A DNA stretch of 64,000 nt from NCBI RefSeq assembly GCF_004341105.1, contig NZ_SLZK01000002.1:62001-126000 (forward strand), given 5' to 3'. This DNA is from Rhizobium sp. BK418. GTDB taxonomy: Bacteria > Pseudomonadota > Alphaproteobacteria > Rhizobiales > Rhizobiaceae. The notes beneath the pieces are model-generated. The model made no database searches. It saw nothing but the letters and a program-made list of their open reading frames with translations, and had not been told where the DNA came from. This document shows, piece by piece, positions 26,272-35,199 of the stretch; within the stretch, counting starts at the first letter, position 1; the number at the start of each line of letters is the position of its first letter. The translations under genes were made by a program, and so were the position numbers.

Positions 26272-27774
26272 ATGACCTCCGCGCTCCAAAAAAACCGGCC
26301 GGATACGGCCTTCGGCTTCGACAACAGCTATGCCCGGCTGCCGCAGCGTTTCTTTGCCATGCAGGCGCCGACGCAGGTGGCGGAGCCGCGGCTCATCAAG
26401 CTCAATGAGCCGCTGGCCAGAGAATTGGGGCTTGATGTCGACATCCTGAAACGCGATGGCCCGGCGATCTTTTCCGGCAATCTTGTCCCCGAGGGGGCCG
26501 AACCGCTGGCGATGGCCTATGCCGGCCACCAGTTCGGGCAGTTCGTGCCGCTGCTCGGCGACGGGCGGGCGATCCTGCTTGGGGAGGTCATCGACCGTAA
26601 AGGAGAGCGCCGCGACATCCAGCTCAAGGGCGCGGGGCAGACGCCTTTTTCGCGCCGCGGTGACGGGCGGGCAGCGCTCGGTCCGGTCCTGCGGGAATAT
26701 ATCATCAGCGAGGCGATGTTTGCGCTCGGCATTCCGGCGACACGGGCGCTTGCTGCCGTTCTGACAGGCGAAGGCGTCAGGCGCGAGGATATCCTGCCCG
26801 GCGCGGTCTTCACGCGCGTGGCGGCAAGCCATATCCGTGTCGGCACCTTCCAGTATCTCGGCGCGACCGGAGACGAGGACGGCATCAAAACGCTCGCCGA
26901 TCATGTCATCGAACGCCATTATCCCGAGCTCAAGGCCGCGGAAAATCCCTATCTCTCCCTCTATGAGGCGGCCTGCGACCGGCAGGCGTCGCTGATTGCC
27001 CGCTGGCTGCAGGTCGGCTTCATCCACGGGGTGATGAACACCGACAATATGACAATCTCAGGCGAGACGATCGATTTCGGTCCCTGCGCGTTCATGGATG
27101 CCTACGATCCGATGACGGTCTTCTCGTCGATCGACCAGCGCGGGCGCTATGCCTATGCCAACCAGCCGGGCATCGGGCAATGGAACCTTGCGCGGCTTGG
27201 CGAAGCGTTGTTGCCGCTGATCGACGCCGACAGTGACAAGGCGATCGAGCATGCCAACGCCATCATCAAGGCCTATGGCGAACGCTTTCACGCCTATTGG
27301 CTGCAGGGCATGCGCGGCAAGATCGGCCTTGTTTCCGCCGAGGACGGCGATCTGGAGCTGATCCAGGCGCTGCTGGCCTTGATGCAGGCACAGGGCGCGG
27401 ATTTCACGCTGACCTTCCGGCGGCTTTCCACGCTTGCCGATGATCGGGAGGCGGAAAGTGTTTTCGCCTCGAACTTCCGCGAACCGGCGGCTACCGCCGA
27501 GTGGCTCGGCCAATGGCGCGAGCGGATCTCGCGTGATCCGCAGACATCCACGGAGCGAGCTGCGGCGATGAAGCGGGTCAATCCGGCCTTCATTCCGCGC
27601 AATCATCGTGTCGAGCAGGCGATCGAAGCGGGGGTTGAGGACGGCGATTTCTCGCTGTTCGAAGCGCTGCTGACCGTTCTTTCGAACCCTTATGAGGAGC
27701 AGCCGGCGTTCGCGGCCTATATGGACCCGCCAAAGCCCGAAGAGCGGGTGCTCCAGACTTTCTGCGGGACCTGA
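26272..27774 (+). CDS. selO: Protein adenylyltransferase SelO (YdiU/UPF0061)
   Basis: A 500-residue pseudokinase that transfers AMP to Ser, Thr or Tyr of target proteins, linked in E. coli to the oxidative stress response. Family landmarks are MAYAGHQFGQF...LGDGRAILLGE (the inverted ATP site), DIQLKGAGQTPFSRRGDGRAALG, the metal site GVMNTDNMTISGETIDFGPCAFMD, and the C-terminal FCGT whose Cys aligns with the selenocysteine position of animal SelO. The ATG at 26272 matches the family start. Glutathione peroxidase follows 46 bases downstream, making an apparent redox operon. Confidence 0.95.
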   Translation: MTSALQKNRPDTAFGFDNSYARLPQRFFAMQAPTQVAEPRLIKLNEPLARELGLDVDILKRDGPAIFSGNLVPEGAEPLAMAYAGHQFGQFVPLLGDGRAILLGEVIDRKGERRDIQLKGAGQTPFSRRGDGRAALGPVLREYIISEAMFALGIPATRALAAVLTGEGVRREDILPGAVFTRVAASHIRVGTFQYLGATGDEDGIKTLADHVIERHYPELKAAENPYLSLYEAACDRQASLIARWLQVGFIHGVMNTDNMTISGETIDFGPCAFMDAYDPMTVFSSIDQRGRYAYANQPGIGQWNLARLGEALLPLIDADSDKAIEHANAIIKAYGERFHAYWLQGMRGKIGLVSAEDGDLELIQALLALMQAQGADFTLTFRRLSTLADDREAESVFASNFREPAATAEWLGQWRERISRDPQTSTERAAAMKRVNPAFIPRNHRVEQAIEAGVEDGDFSLFEALLTVLSNPYEEQPAFAAYMDPPKPEERVLQTFCGT

Positions 27775-27820
27775 TTTCAACCAATTCCCTATCAAACCGG
27801 CCATACTACTGGAGATAATG

Positions 27821-28366
27821 ATGACCGACCTCCTCGATATTCCCGTCAAGACCGTTCAGGGGCGCGAGACGACGCTCGGTGAATATCGTGGCCAGGTGCT
27901 GCTCATTGTCAACGTCGCCTCCAAATGCGGGCTGACAGTGCAATATGAAGGGCTCGAAAAGCTTTATGCCGACAAGCGCGAACGCGGCTTCGTCGTCGCC
28001 GGTTTCCCGGCCAACGACTTCAAGGGCCAGGAGCCGGGCACGGATGCAGAAATCCTGGATTTCTGCACCAGCACCTTCGGCGTCGATTTCCCGATGTTCT
28101 CGAAGATCTCGGTCAAGGGGCCGGACAAGCACCCGCTCTACAAGACCTTGACGAGTTCGGGCGTGGAAACGACCGGCGAAGGGCCGATGCGCGAGCGGCT
28201 GAAGGGCGCCGGCTTTGCCGGCGACGACAGCGAAATACTCTGGAATTTTGAGAAATTCCTCGTCGGGCGTAACGGCAAGATCGTTGCCCGTTTCGCCCCC
28301 GACGTGACGGCGGATGACAACCGCCTGCTCTCGGCGATCGACCGCGAGCTTGCAAAAACGAACTAG
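27821..28366 (+). CDS. Glutathione peroxidase (BsaA/BtuE type)
   Basis: A 181-residue thiol peroxidase reducing hydroperoxides, probably with thioredoxin or glutathione. The peroxidatic Cys is in NVASKCGLTVQY (about residue 35), the FPANDFKGQEPGTDAEI loop supplies the Gln/Gly partners, and WNFEKFLVGRNG supplies the Trp-Asn. A second Cys in FCTSTFGVDFPMF may be the resolving residue. Of the tandem ATGs at 27818 and 27821, the latter has the better spacing (6) to GGAG. It is probably co-transcribed with selO. Confidence 0.92.
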   Translation: MTDLLDIPVKTVQGRETTLGEYRGQVLLIVNVASKCGLTVQYEGLEKLYADKRERGFVVAGFPANDFKGQEPGTDAEILDFCTSTFGVDFPMFSKISVKGPDKHPLYKTLTSSGVETTGEGPMRERLKGAGFAGDDSEILWNFEKFLVGRNGKIVARFAPDVTADDNRLLSAIDRELAKTN

Positions 28367-28374
28367 TGCGGCAG

Positions 28375-28403
28375 TTCAACCGCCGCCAAATGTGGCGGTT
28401 GAA
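28375..28403 (+). terminator. Hairpin after the glutathione peroxidase gene
   Basis: A 10-bp stem, TTCAACCGCC with GGCGGTTGAA, with a 9-base loop, 8 bases after the stop. No T run follows, so termination strength is uncertain. Confidence 0.5.
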
Positions 28404-28486
28404 AGGCAGGCCTCCCGCTCTATCTGCCTGATCGGCGCATGTTTTTAGCCACCCTCCGATCCGGCTAACCAGCGGGAGACTGCCTT

Positions 28487-30826
28487 ATGGCAATCGTCAT
28501 TACTTCCATTCTCTTCATCATCTTCGGCCTGGCGCTAGGCACTGGCGGGCTTTGGCTCGTCACACTCGGCGGCAGCGTTTTCTATCTCTTTGCGGGACTG
28601 ATGTTCCTGTTGACGGCAGGCCTGCTGCTCATGCGCAAGGCGGCAGCGCTCTGGGTCTATGCAGCGCTCGTGGTCGTGGCGCTTGCCTGGGCGATCTGGG
28701 AGGTGAGGTTCGACTGGTGGCAACTCGGCCCGCGCGGCGGCGTCATCATCCTCTTCGGGCTCTGGCTGCTGACACCATGGATCCGTCGGCCGCTCGGTTT
28801 CCGCAGCCCGACAGGCGCGTATTACGGCGCCAACCCCTGGCCTCTCGCCATTCCGGTCATCGCCGCCATCATCGTCGCCGTCTATTCGATGACGACGGAT
28901 CCGCACGACCTCGCCGGCGATCTGCCGACGCAGGCAGCCACTGCAACGCCTGTCTTCGGCGGCAATGTGCCTGACGGCGAATGGCACCAATATGGCCGCA
29001 CGCCCTACGGTCAGCGTTATTCGCCGCTCGATCAGATCACTGTGCAGAATGTTTCCAGCCTGAAAGAGGCCTGGCGTTATCAGACTGGCGACGTGAAGCG
29101 CCCTGACGACGTCAGCGAAACGACGTATCAGGTGACGCCGCTGAAAGTGGGCAACACACTTTATCTCTGCACGCCGCACAATTGGGCGATCGCGCTCGAT
29201 GCCAAGACAGGGCAGCAGAAATGGAAATATGACGCCAATTCCGGCATGAACCCGGACCGGCAGCACCAGACCTGCCGCGGCGTCACCTATTACAGCGATG
29301 CGGCGACCGCTGCCGGCCAACCCTGCAAGGAGCGCGTCTATCTGCCGACCTCGGATGCGCGGCTGATCGCGCTCGATGCCACCAACGGGCAGGTCTGCAC
29401 CAGCTTTGCCAATCAGGGCGTGCTGCAGTTGCAGACCGGCATGCAGTATAATCCAGCCGGTTATTATTACTCAACCTCGCCGCCGGTCGCTGTCGCCGGA
29501 AAGCTCATCATCGGCGGCGCGGTAAACGACAACTATTCCACGCAGGAACAATCGGGCGTCATCCGCGCCTACGACATCAACAGCGGTGCGTTGCTGTGGA
29601 ACTGGGATTCCGGCAATCCGGACCAGACAACGCCGCTGCCGGAGGGCCAGCATTACACGACGAATTCGCCAAACAGCTGGTCGGTCTTCAGCGTCGATGA
29701 ACAGCTCGGCATGGTCTATATCCCGCTCGGCAACCAGGTGCCCGACCAGCTCGGCATGAACCGCAGCGAGAATGTCGAGAAATTCTCCTCCTCGGTCGTG
29801 GCGCTCGACATCAATACCGGACAGCTGCGCTGGGTGCAGCAGTTCGTCCATCACGATCTCTGGGACATGGACGTGCCGGCACAGCCGGTGTTGCTCGACC
29901 TGACGAAGCAGGACGGAACGTCGGTGCCGGCACTGGTGGCATCCACCAAGCAGGGCGATATCTACGTGCTCGACCGGCGCACGGGCCAGCCGATCATTCC
30001 TTTCAAAGAAATCCCGGCGCCAGGCGGAGCGATCCCCGAGGATCATACCGCGCCGACGCAGCCGATCTCCGATCTCACCTTCTCGCCGGAACCGCTGCAG
30101 GAAAAGGACATGTGGGGTATCTCGCTGTTCGATCAGCTCGCCTGCCGCATCGAGTTCCACCGCTACAAATATGAAGGCCGCTATACGCCGCCTTCGCTGC
30201 AGGGAACGATCGTCTATCCCGGCAATTTCGGCACCTTCAACTGGGGCTCGGTTGCGGTCGATCCTGAGCGGCAGGTGATGTTCGGCATGCCGACCTACCT
30301 CGCCTTCACCTCCCGCCTGGTGCCGGCAGCTGACATTCCGCCGCGCGGGCAGGATCAGAAGGGCAGCGAACAGGGTCTCAATCGCAATGACGGCGCGCCC
30401 TACGGCGTGTTCATGGGGCCTTTCCTCGGGCCTCTGAAGATCCCCTGCCAGGCGCCGCCATGGGGCTATGTGGCAGGCGTCGATCTGCGCACCGGCCGCA
30501 TCGCCTATATGCACAAGAACGGCACGGTGCATGACATGACGCCGCTGCCCCTGCCCTTCAAGGTCGGCGTGCCCGGTATCGGCGGGCCAATGATGACCAA
30601 GGGCGGCGTCGCCTTCCTGGGTGCCGCCGTCGACAATTATCTGCGCGCCTACGACGTGACGAACGGCCGCCAACTCTGGGAAGCCCGGCTTCCGGCCGGC
30701 GGCCAGGCGACACCGATGACCTATATGACCGATGATAACAAGCAATATGTCGTCATTGTTGCCGGCGGGCACGGTTCGGTCGGCACCAAGCCGGGCGACT
30801 ATGTAATCGCCTATACGCTGCCGTAA
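28487..30826 (+). CDS. gcd: Membrane-bound PQQ-dependent glucose dehydrogenase
   Basis: A 779-residue quinoprotein that oxidises glucose (or a related aldose) to the lactone in the periplasm and passes electrons to ubiquinone. Five N-terminal membrane helices (about 1-145) precede an eight-bladed propeller. Typical segments are DGEWHQYGRTPYGQRYSPLDQI, TPHNWAIALDAKTGQQKW, TCRGVTYY, HHDLWDMDVPAQP, NWGSVAVDPER and a C-terminal PAGGQATPMTY...QYVVIVAGGHGS. GGGAG precedes the ATG. It is a single gene; no PQQ synthesis genes are in the window. Substrate may include other aldoses, since shikimate/quinate enzymes share the fold. Confidence 0.94.
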   Translation: MAIVITSILFIIFGLALGTGGLWLVTLGGSVFYLFAGLMFLLTAGLLLMRKAAALWVYAALVVVALAWAIWEVRFDWWQLGPRGGVIILFGLWLLTPWIRRPLGFRSPTGAYYGANPWPLAIPVIAAIIVAVYSMTTDPHDLAGDLPTQAATATPVFGGNVPDGEWHQYGRTPYGQRYSPLDQITVQNVSSLKEAWRYQTGDVKRPDDVSETTYQVTPLKVGNTLYLCTPHNWAIALDAKTGQQKWKYDANSGMNPDRQHQTCRGVTYYSDAATAAGQPCKERVYLPTSDARLIALDATNGQVCTSFANQGVLQLQTGMQYNPAGYYYSTSPPVAVAGKLIIGGAVNDNYSTQEQSGVIRAYDINSGALLWNWDSGNPDQTTPLPEGQHYTTNSPNSWSVFSVDEQLGMVYIPLGNQVPDQLGMNRSENVEKFSSSVVALDINTGQLRWVQQFVHHDLWDMDVPAQPVLLDLTKQDGTSVPALVASTKQGDIYVLDRRTGQPIIPFKEIPAPGGAIPEDHTAPTQPISDLTFSPEPLQEKDMWGISLFDQLACRIEFHRYKYEGRYTPPSLQGTIVYPGNFGTFNWGSVAVDPERQVMFGMPTYLAFTSRLVPAADIPPRGQDQKGSEQGLNRNDGAPYGVFMGPFLGPLKIPCQAPPWGYVAGVDLRTGRIAYMHKNGTVHDMTPLPLPFKVGVPGIGGPMMTKGGVAFLGAAVDNYLRAYDVTNGRQLWEARLPAGGQATPMTYMTDDNKQYVVIVAGGHGSVGTKPGDYVIAYTLP

Positions 30827-30834
30827 CATGGCTT

Positions 30835-30867
30835 ACGACCGGACCGGATCTGCTGCCGGCCGGTCGT
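30835..30867. terminator. Hairpin between convergent gcd and PfpI genes
   Basis: ACGACCGG pairs with CCGGTCGT around a GC-rich loop that can fold further. It sits 8 bases after the gcd stop and 10 bases beyond the end of the convergent gene, so it could serve both. Confidence 0.5.
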
Positions 30868-30877
30868 CCTGTCGTTG

Positions 30878-31561
30878 TCAGGCGGCGAGCAGGTCGCGGA
30901 TTGCTTCGCCGACGCCGGTGGCAGATTGCGGGTTCTGGCCGGTGATTAGCCTGCCGTCGGCCACGACCTTGGCATTCCAGTCAGGCGCCGGATGGTGCCT
31001 GGCGCCACGCTCAATAAGCGTGCTTGCGAGCAGGAAGGGAACCGTCTTGTCGAGGCCGACAGCCCGCTCTTCCGAATCCGTGAAAGCGCTGACGTTGCGG
31101 CCGGAAACGAGATAGCTGCCGTCGCTGAGCTTGACATTTACCAGTGCCGCCGGGCCATGGCAGACCGCCGCGACGATGCCACCCGTCTCGAAGATTTTCC
31201 GGGTGACGCTTTGGACGGCCGGACTTGCCGGCAAATCCCACATGGCGCCGTGACCGCCGGCGAAGAAGATCGCCGAATAGCCGGCGGGATCGACATCGGC
31301 GAGTTTCGCCGTGGTCCGGATCGTCTGGCGGAATTTCTCGTCGTTCCAGTAGCGGGCGTTCGCCGCATCTTCGAGGTCGAGCCCGTCGACCGGCGGCTCA
31401 CCGCCTTCGATCGAGGCAAATTCGACCTTGATACCCGCCGCCTCGAGGACGGCCAGCGGGTGCGTCACTTCGCCGAGATAGAAGCCGGTCGGCTGGCCGC
31501 TGTCGCCTTTTACGCCGTGACTGGTCAGTACGAAGAGTACGGGCTTTGCTGTAGATGTCAT
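30878..31561 (-). CDS. DJ-1/PfpI family protein (type 1 glutamine amidotransferase fold)
   Basis: A 227-residue cytoplasmic protein of the DJ-1/PfpI superfamily, HchA-like subgroup, often assigned glyoxalase III or protein-deglycase activity. The nucleophile elbow is IVAAVCHGPAALVN (Cys about residue 142, followed by His), and the acidic partner lies in GFYLGEVTHP near the start. FFAGGHGAMWDL is the oxyanion loop. The ATG at 31561 has AGGAG 7 bases upstream. It is divergent from a LysR gene at 31683, its likely regulator. Confidence 0.9.
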   Translation of the reverse strand: MTSTAKPVLFVLTSHGVKGDSGQPTGFYLGEVTHPLAVLEAAGIKVEFASIEGGEPPVDGLDLEDAANARYWNDEKFRQTIRTTAKLADVDPAGYSAIFFAGGHGAMWDLPASPAVQSVTRKIFETGGIVAAVCHGPAALVNVKLSDGSYLVSGRNVSAFTDSEERAVGLDKTVPFLLASTLIERGARHHPAPDWNAKVVADGRLITGQNPQSATGVGEAIRDLLAA

Positions 31562-31682
31562 CGCTTTCTCCTGTTGTCCGATCGACCGTCGAAGGTTGAT
31601 TTTCATTCGATGACGAGGATTTATTAGCTCCTCTTGAGATGATAAAGTTGCCTCGGCGGAAATCATCTGTTCTTCAAAGGCC

Positions 31683-32573
31683 ATGATCATGCGACGTTTC
31701 GATCATCTCGGCGATGTGGAGGCTTTCACGACGGTTGTGGAAAAGGGCTCGATGAGCGCAGGAGCAATCGCCTTATCCACCACACCTTCGGTGCTGAGCC
31801 GGGCGATCACCCGGCTGGAGACGCGGCTTGGCACACAGCTCATGCGGCGCACGACACGGCGCCTGAGCCTCACGGACGCCGGTCGCGCCTATCTGGAGCA
31901 GACGCGGGCCGCCTTTTCGCTGATCGAGGACGCCGAGCGCGCGATACAGGGGCAGGACGGGGAGATCAGCGGCCGTGTGCGTCTCAGCGTCTCCACCACT
32001 TACGGCCACTTCCGTCTTCCGGAAAAACTAAAGCGTTTTAGCACCGTCCATCCGGACGTGCATGTCGAGGTCAGTATCACCAACCGGAATGTCGATCTTG
32101 TCGCGGAAGGCTACGATCTGGCGATCCGTCTCGGGCCACTGCCGGACAGCGGGCTCGTCGCCCGCAAGCTCCAAGATGCGCCGCTTCGGCTCGTCGCCTC
32201 TCCTGAATATGTCAGGCTTGCCGGTATGCCGCTGACGATTGCGGATCTGGCACAGCACGAATGCCTGCCCTTCATCATGCCGAGCACTGGCCGGCCGGCG
32301 CCCTGGCTCTTTCGCGTCGATGGGGTGGAGGCTGACTGGACGCCGGGCGGGACAATCGAGATTCATGATGACGTGCTGGGCGTCGTCTCGCTTGCCGAGG
32401 CCGGCATGGGCATCTGCCAGAGCTATGATTTCATCGTTCGCGAGAGAATCAGCCGCGGCAGCCTGATCGAAATACTTGCCGAGGCGGGCGGGCGTTCGCG
32501 CCCCTTCTCGCTGGTTTATGCCCCGCATCGCCGTCTCTCCGCCGCGACGAGGACATTGATCGATTTCCTGTGA
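31683..32573 (+). CDS. LysR-family transcriptional regulator
   Basis: A 296-residue LysR protein. The helix-turn-helix region is VEAFTTVVEKGSMSAGAIAL...SVLSRAITRLETRLGTQLM (about 10-50), and the effector domain contains GRVRLSVSTTYGHFRLPEKL and VDLVAEGYDLAIRLGPLPDSGLVARKL, the DmlR/CrgA-like signature. The ATG at 31683 or 31689 may start it. It is divergent from the PfpI gene, with the 121-base gap as probable control region. Confidence 0.92.
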   Translation: MIMRRFDHLGDVEAFTTVVEKGSMSAGAIALSTTPSVLSRAITRLETRLGTQLMRRTTRRLSLTDAGRAYLEQTRAAFSLIEDAERAIQGQDGEISGRVRLSVSTTYGHFRLPEKLKRFSTVHPDVHVEVSITNRNVDLVAEGYDLAIRLGPLPDSGLVARKLQDAPLRLVASPEYVRLAGMPLTIADLAQHECLPFIMPSTGRPAPWLFRVDGVEADWTPGGTIEIHDDVLGVVSLAEAGMGICQSYDFIVRERISRGSLIEILAEAGGRSRPFSLVYAPHRRLSAATRTLIDFL

Positions 32574-32675
32574 ACCGGAGAGAATCTAAGGATTTTCTCA
32601 CGTTCAGGTAGAGCCGCAAGCCTCGGACAGGTTCGCGGGAGGATGATGCTGCCGGTTTTTCAGGGGGACTTTTTC

Positions 32676-33185
32676 ATGGAAATCGGTAGCAGTCTTTCAA
32701 TTTATTCCGGCCTCGGTTCGCTTTTCGAGCAGGGCAAATCCAGGAACAAGCAGGCCGACGAATTCGGAGGCAGCACGCGCAGTCAATCCGGCGCCGGCCT
32801 GCAGCCGAGCACGACCCCGCCTTCCATCGCCAATACGATGTGGGCGGTTCAGGCCGGTAACGAGACCTATATCAACCAGCCGTCCGAAGACGAAATGGCG
32901 ACCAAGGCGGCGCATAGCAGCCTGGTCGACGAATTTTCCGACTGGAGCAACATGGACCCGGCAGAGTTCATCCGTGCCCGGTACCTTGAGGCACATGGCC
33001 TGACCGAAGACGACCTGAAGGCCATGCCGGCCGATCAGCGCGAGGCGATCGAGAAGGAAATTGCCGAGCAGATCAAGCGTGAGCTTGCCGGTATCGAAGG
33101 CGGGGGAGACGGAGCCGAACAACCCTCGACGAGCGGACAATCCAGCGCAACCCAACCCGCAGACGAAACACCCGCCGAGAGCTAG
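32676..33185 (+). CDS. Conserved hypothetical protein
   Basis: A 169-residue hydrophilic protein not recognised. It has a short N-terminal MEIGSSLSIYSGLGSLFEQG, then a low-complexity Ser/Gly/Gln segment, a central helical part (about 75-140: FSDWSNMDPAEFIRARYLEA, MPADQREAIEKEIAEQIKRE) and an acidic, Thr/Ser/Gln-rich disordered tail. No signal peptide or membrane helix is seen. A GGGGG ribosome site lies 8 bases before the ATG, and codon use is like the neighbours, so it is probably real. The N-terminal shape recalls small rhizobial proteins of unknown function. Confidence 0.75.
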   Translation: MEIGSSLSIYSGLGSLFEQGKSRNKQADEFGGSTRSQSGAGLQPSTTPPSIANTMWAVQAGNETYINQPSEDEMATKAAHSSLVDEFSDWSNMDPAEFIRARYLEAHGLTEDDLKAMPADQREAIEKEIAEQIKRELAGIEGGGDGAEQPSTSGQSSATQPADETPAES

Positions 33186-33195
33186 GCATTTTTTC

Positions 33196-33243
33196 ACACA
33201 ATTCCGGGCGCAAAAACGCTGCACACCTCTTGCTGGAACTGCT
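33196..33243. repeat. Rhizobial-type intergenic palindromic repeat
   Basis: ACAATTCCGGGCG..AAAAACGCTGCACAC..TTGCTGGAACTGCTC closely resembles the common rhizobial element beginning AATTCCGG and ending CTGGAATTGCT, in imperfect form. It lies between two convergent genes and abuts the end of the beta-lactamase gene. Confidence 0.55.
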
Positions 33244-34128
33244 CTACACCATCTCGGTGATCATCTTGCCGATCTCGGCAAAGACGGGGTTGAATTCATC
33301 CATTTTCACGGTCGTTTCGGCCATATAGACGGTGGCGACGATCGGGCCACGGTTGGGCGGCCAGATGATGGCGATATCGCCGGCCGAACCGTTGTCGCCC
33401 GTGCCGGTCTTGTCGCCGATCTTCCAGTCGGATGGCAAGCCTGCGCGCAGGCGCCCGCCGCCAGTCGTATTTGCCACCATCCAGTCGACTAGCTGATTGG
33501 CCGAATCTTCCGCCAGGACGGAGCCGAGGGCGATATTGCCGAGCGAGTCGAGCATAGCATCCGGCGTCGTGGTGTCGCGCGGATCGCCTTTTGCCGCCTC
33601 GTTCAGTGCCGTTTCCATGCGGTCGAGCCTCGTGGTGCCGTCGCCGATGGAGCGGAGCCAGTCGGTGAGCGCTGCCGGACCGCCAAAACTTTCCAGCATC
33701 AGGTTGCCGGCCGTGTTGTCGCTGAGCGTAATGCCGGCTTTGCAGATCTCGGCCATGGTCATGCCCTCGCCGCCGGCGTGCTTTTCCGTCTCTGGTGAAT
33801 AGGTGACGAGTTTTTCCTTGCCGTAGGTGACGCGCCGGTCGAGCTTTTCATCACCCCTGTCGACGCGGGCGAGCACGAGGCCGGCAGCCAGAACTTTGAA
33901 GGTGCTGCACATGGCGAACGGCTCGCTGCCGCGATAGCCGAAGGAGACATTTGTGTCGCTGTCGAGGACGGAGACCCCGAGGCGCCCGCCAATGCGCGCT
34001 TCCAGTGCTGCAAGCCGCTTGTCAATATCATCATTCTGCTGCTCTGCACGCACACGAGCGGCAAAACCCAGCGCAGGCAACAGCAAGGCGGAGCCCATGA
34101 AGCTGCGGCGGGTAAGGCTGTGATTCAT
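33244..34128 (-). CDS. Class A beta-lactamase, Tat-exported
   Basis: A 294-residue serine beta-lactamase that hydrolyses penicillins or cephalosporins in the periplasm. The class A elements are all present: STFK (nucleophile Ser and Lys, Ambler 70/73), SDN (130-132), METALN containing Glu166 and Asn170, and KTGTGD (234-236). The N-terminus has a twin-arginine signal, TRRSFMGSALLLPALGFAARVRA. No ampR-like regulator is next to it. It is convergent with the hypothetical gene and lies after dmeF on the same strand. Confidence 0.94.
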   Translation of the reverse strand: MNHSLTRRSFMGSALLLPALGFAARVRAEQQNDDIDKRLAALEARIGGRLGVSVLDSDTNVSFGYRGSEPFAMCSTFKVLAAGLVLARVDRGDEKLDRRVTYGKEKLVTYSPETEKHAGGEGMTMAEICKAGITLSDNTAGNLMLESFGGPAALTDWLRSIGDGTTRLDRMETALNEAAKGDPRDTTTPDAMLDSLGNIALGSVLAEDSANQLVDWMVANTTGGGRLRAGLPSDWKIGDKTGTGDNGSAGDIAIIWPPNRGPIVATVYMAETTVKMDEFNPVFAEIGKMITEMV

Positions 34129-34198
34129 GAAGACCTCCGAGGAATCAGGATCGCAGGCGTAAGGCCCGATTGCGGCGGCATCTCGGCTTTTGACGGAA

Positions 34199-35176
34199 TC
34201 AGGCGGCGCGCGTGACCTCCACCGTCACATGCGACAACTCGTCCAGGCTCGCCAGCCGCTGCTTATAGAATGCCGTGTCGCGCGGTTGCGGCGTCAGCAC
34301 AGCGACGATTGCCGCGTGGTGGCCGGGGCCGACCTGCCAGACATGCAGATCGGTGATCTGGTCGCCATCGCCTTCGATCGCGCCGCGAATCTCGTCCGGC
34401 AGCGTCTCCCCTTCGGAGAGTACATCGAGTAGCACGGCGCCCGACGATTTCAGCAGTCCCCATGACCATTGCGCAATGATGAGCGCGCCGACGATGCCCA
34501 TCAGCGGATCGAGCCACAGCCAGCCATAAAGGCTGCCGAAGGTGAGCGCGGCAATGGCGAGCACCGATGTCAGTGCGTCCGCGATGACGTGCATATAGGC
34601 GGAGCGGATATTGTTATCGGCGTGACCGCTGTGGCCATGGTCATGGCCGTGGTGATGATCGTGACGGTGAGCATGTCCGTGTCCGTGTCCGTGAGCATGT
34701 CCATGGCCGTGATGATCGTGGCCACCGCCGCTCAGCAACCAGGCGCTCACGAGGTTGACCACAAGGCCGATGACGGCGACGGCAATCGCCTGACTGAAGC
34801 TGATCGGCACGGGCGACGTGATGCGCAGGAAGCTTTCCCAACCCATCAGCAGGGCAATCATCGCCAGAATGATGGCGCTTGCGAAGCCAGCGAGATCGCC
34901 GAGCTTGCCGGTGCCGAACGTGAAGCGCGGGTTGCGCGCCTGTTTGCGGGCGAAGAGATAGGCGAGCGCGGAAATCAGCAGTGCGCTGGCATGGGTGGAC
35001 ATGTGCCAGCCGTCAGCCACCAGCGCCATCGAGCCGTATATCGTGCCGGCGGCGATTTCGACCACCATCATGACTGCGGTCAGCGCGATCACCAGCCAGA
35101 TGCGGCGCTCGTTCCGGGCATGATCCTGCCCCAGGAAGACATGTTCATGTCCGTGGGTATTCGTTCCGGCATTCAT
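34199..35176 (-). CDS. dmeF: Cation diffusion facilitator, Co2+/Ni2+ efflux DmeF
   Basis: A 325-residue CDF exporter with six membrane helices. The metal site Asp/His pairs are VADGWHMSTHA-type HxxxD residues in TM2 and AYMHVIADALTSVLA in TM5. A very His-rich cytoplasmic loop (about residues 150-185, alternating HGH/HDH) precedes TM5, as in DmeF. The C-terminal domain holds TDLHVWQVGPGHHAAIVAVL. The pairing with a CsoR/RcnR-family gene matches the dmeRF cobalt/nickel operon described in R. leguminosarum. The ATG at 35176 has AGGAG 6 bases upstream; an ATG at 35182 is too close to it. Confidence 0.93.
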   Translation of the reverse strand: MNAGTNTHGHEHVFLGQDHARNERRIWLVIALTAVMMVVEIAAGTIYGSMALVADGWHMSTHASALLISALAYLFARKQARNPRFTFGTGKLGDLAGFASAIILAMIALLMGWESFLRITSPVPISFSQAIAVAVIGLVVNLVSAWLLSGGGHDHHGHGHAHGHGHGHAHRHDHHHGHDHGHSGHADNNIRSAYMHVIADALTSVLAIAALTFGSLYGWLWLDPLMGIVGALIIAQWSWGLLKSSGAVLLDVLSEGETLPDEIRGAIEGDGDQITDLHVWQVGPGHHAAIVAVLTPQPRDTAFYKQRLASLDELSHVTVEVTRAA

Positions 35177-35199
35177 CGCCATCTCCTGATCGATCCGCC

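Noticed and set aside
29471..30829. Long minus-strand open frame (452 codons)
   Set aside because: It lies fully antisense to gcd, with no recognisable motif or ribosome site.
34615..34735. Repetitive GTG/CAT-rich tract in dmeF
   Set aside because: It is the His-rich loop coding region of the exporter, not a separate repeat or CRISPR array.
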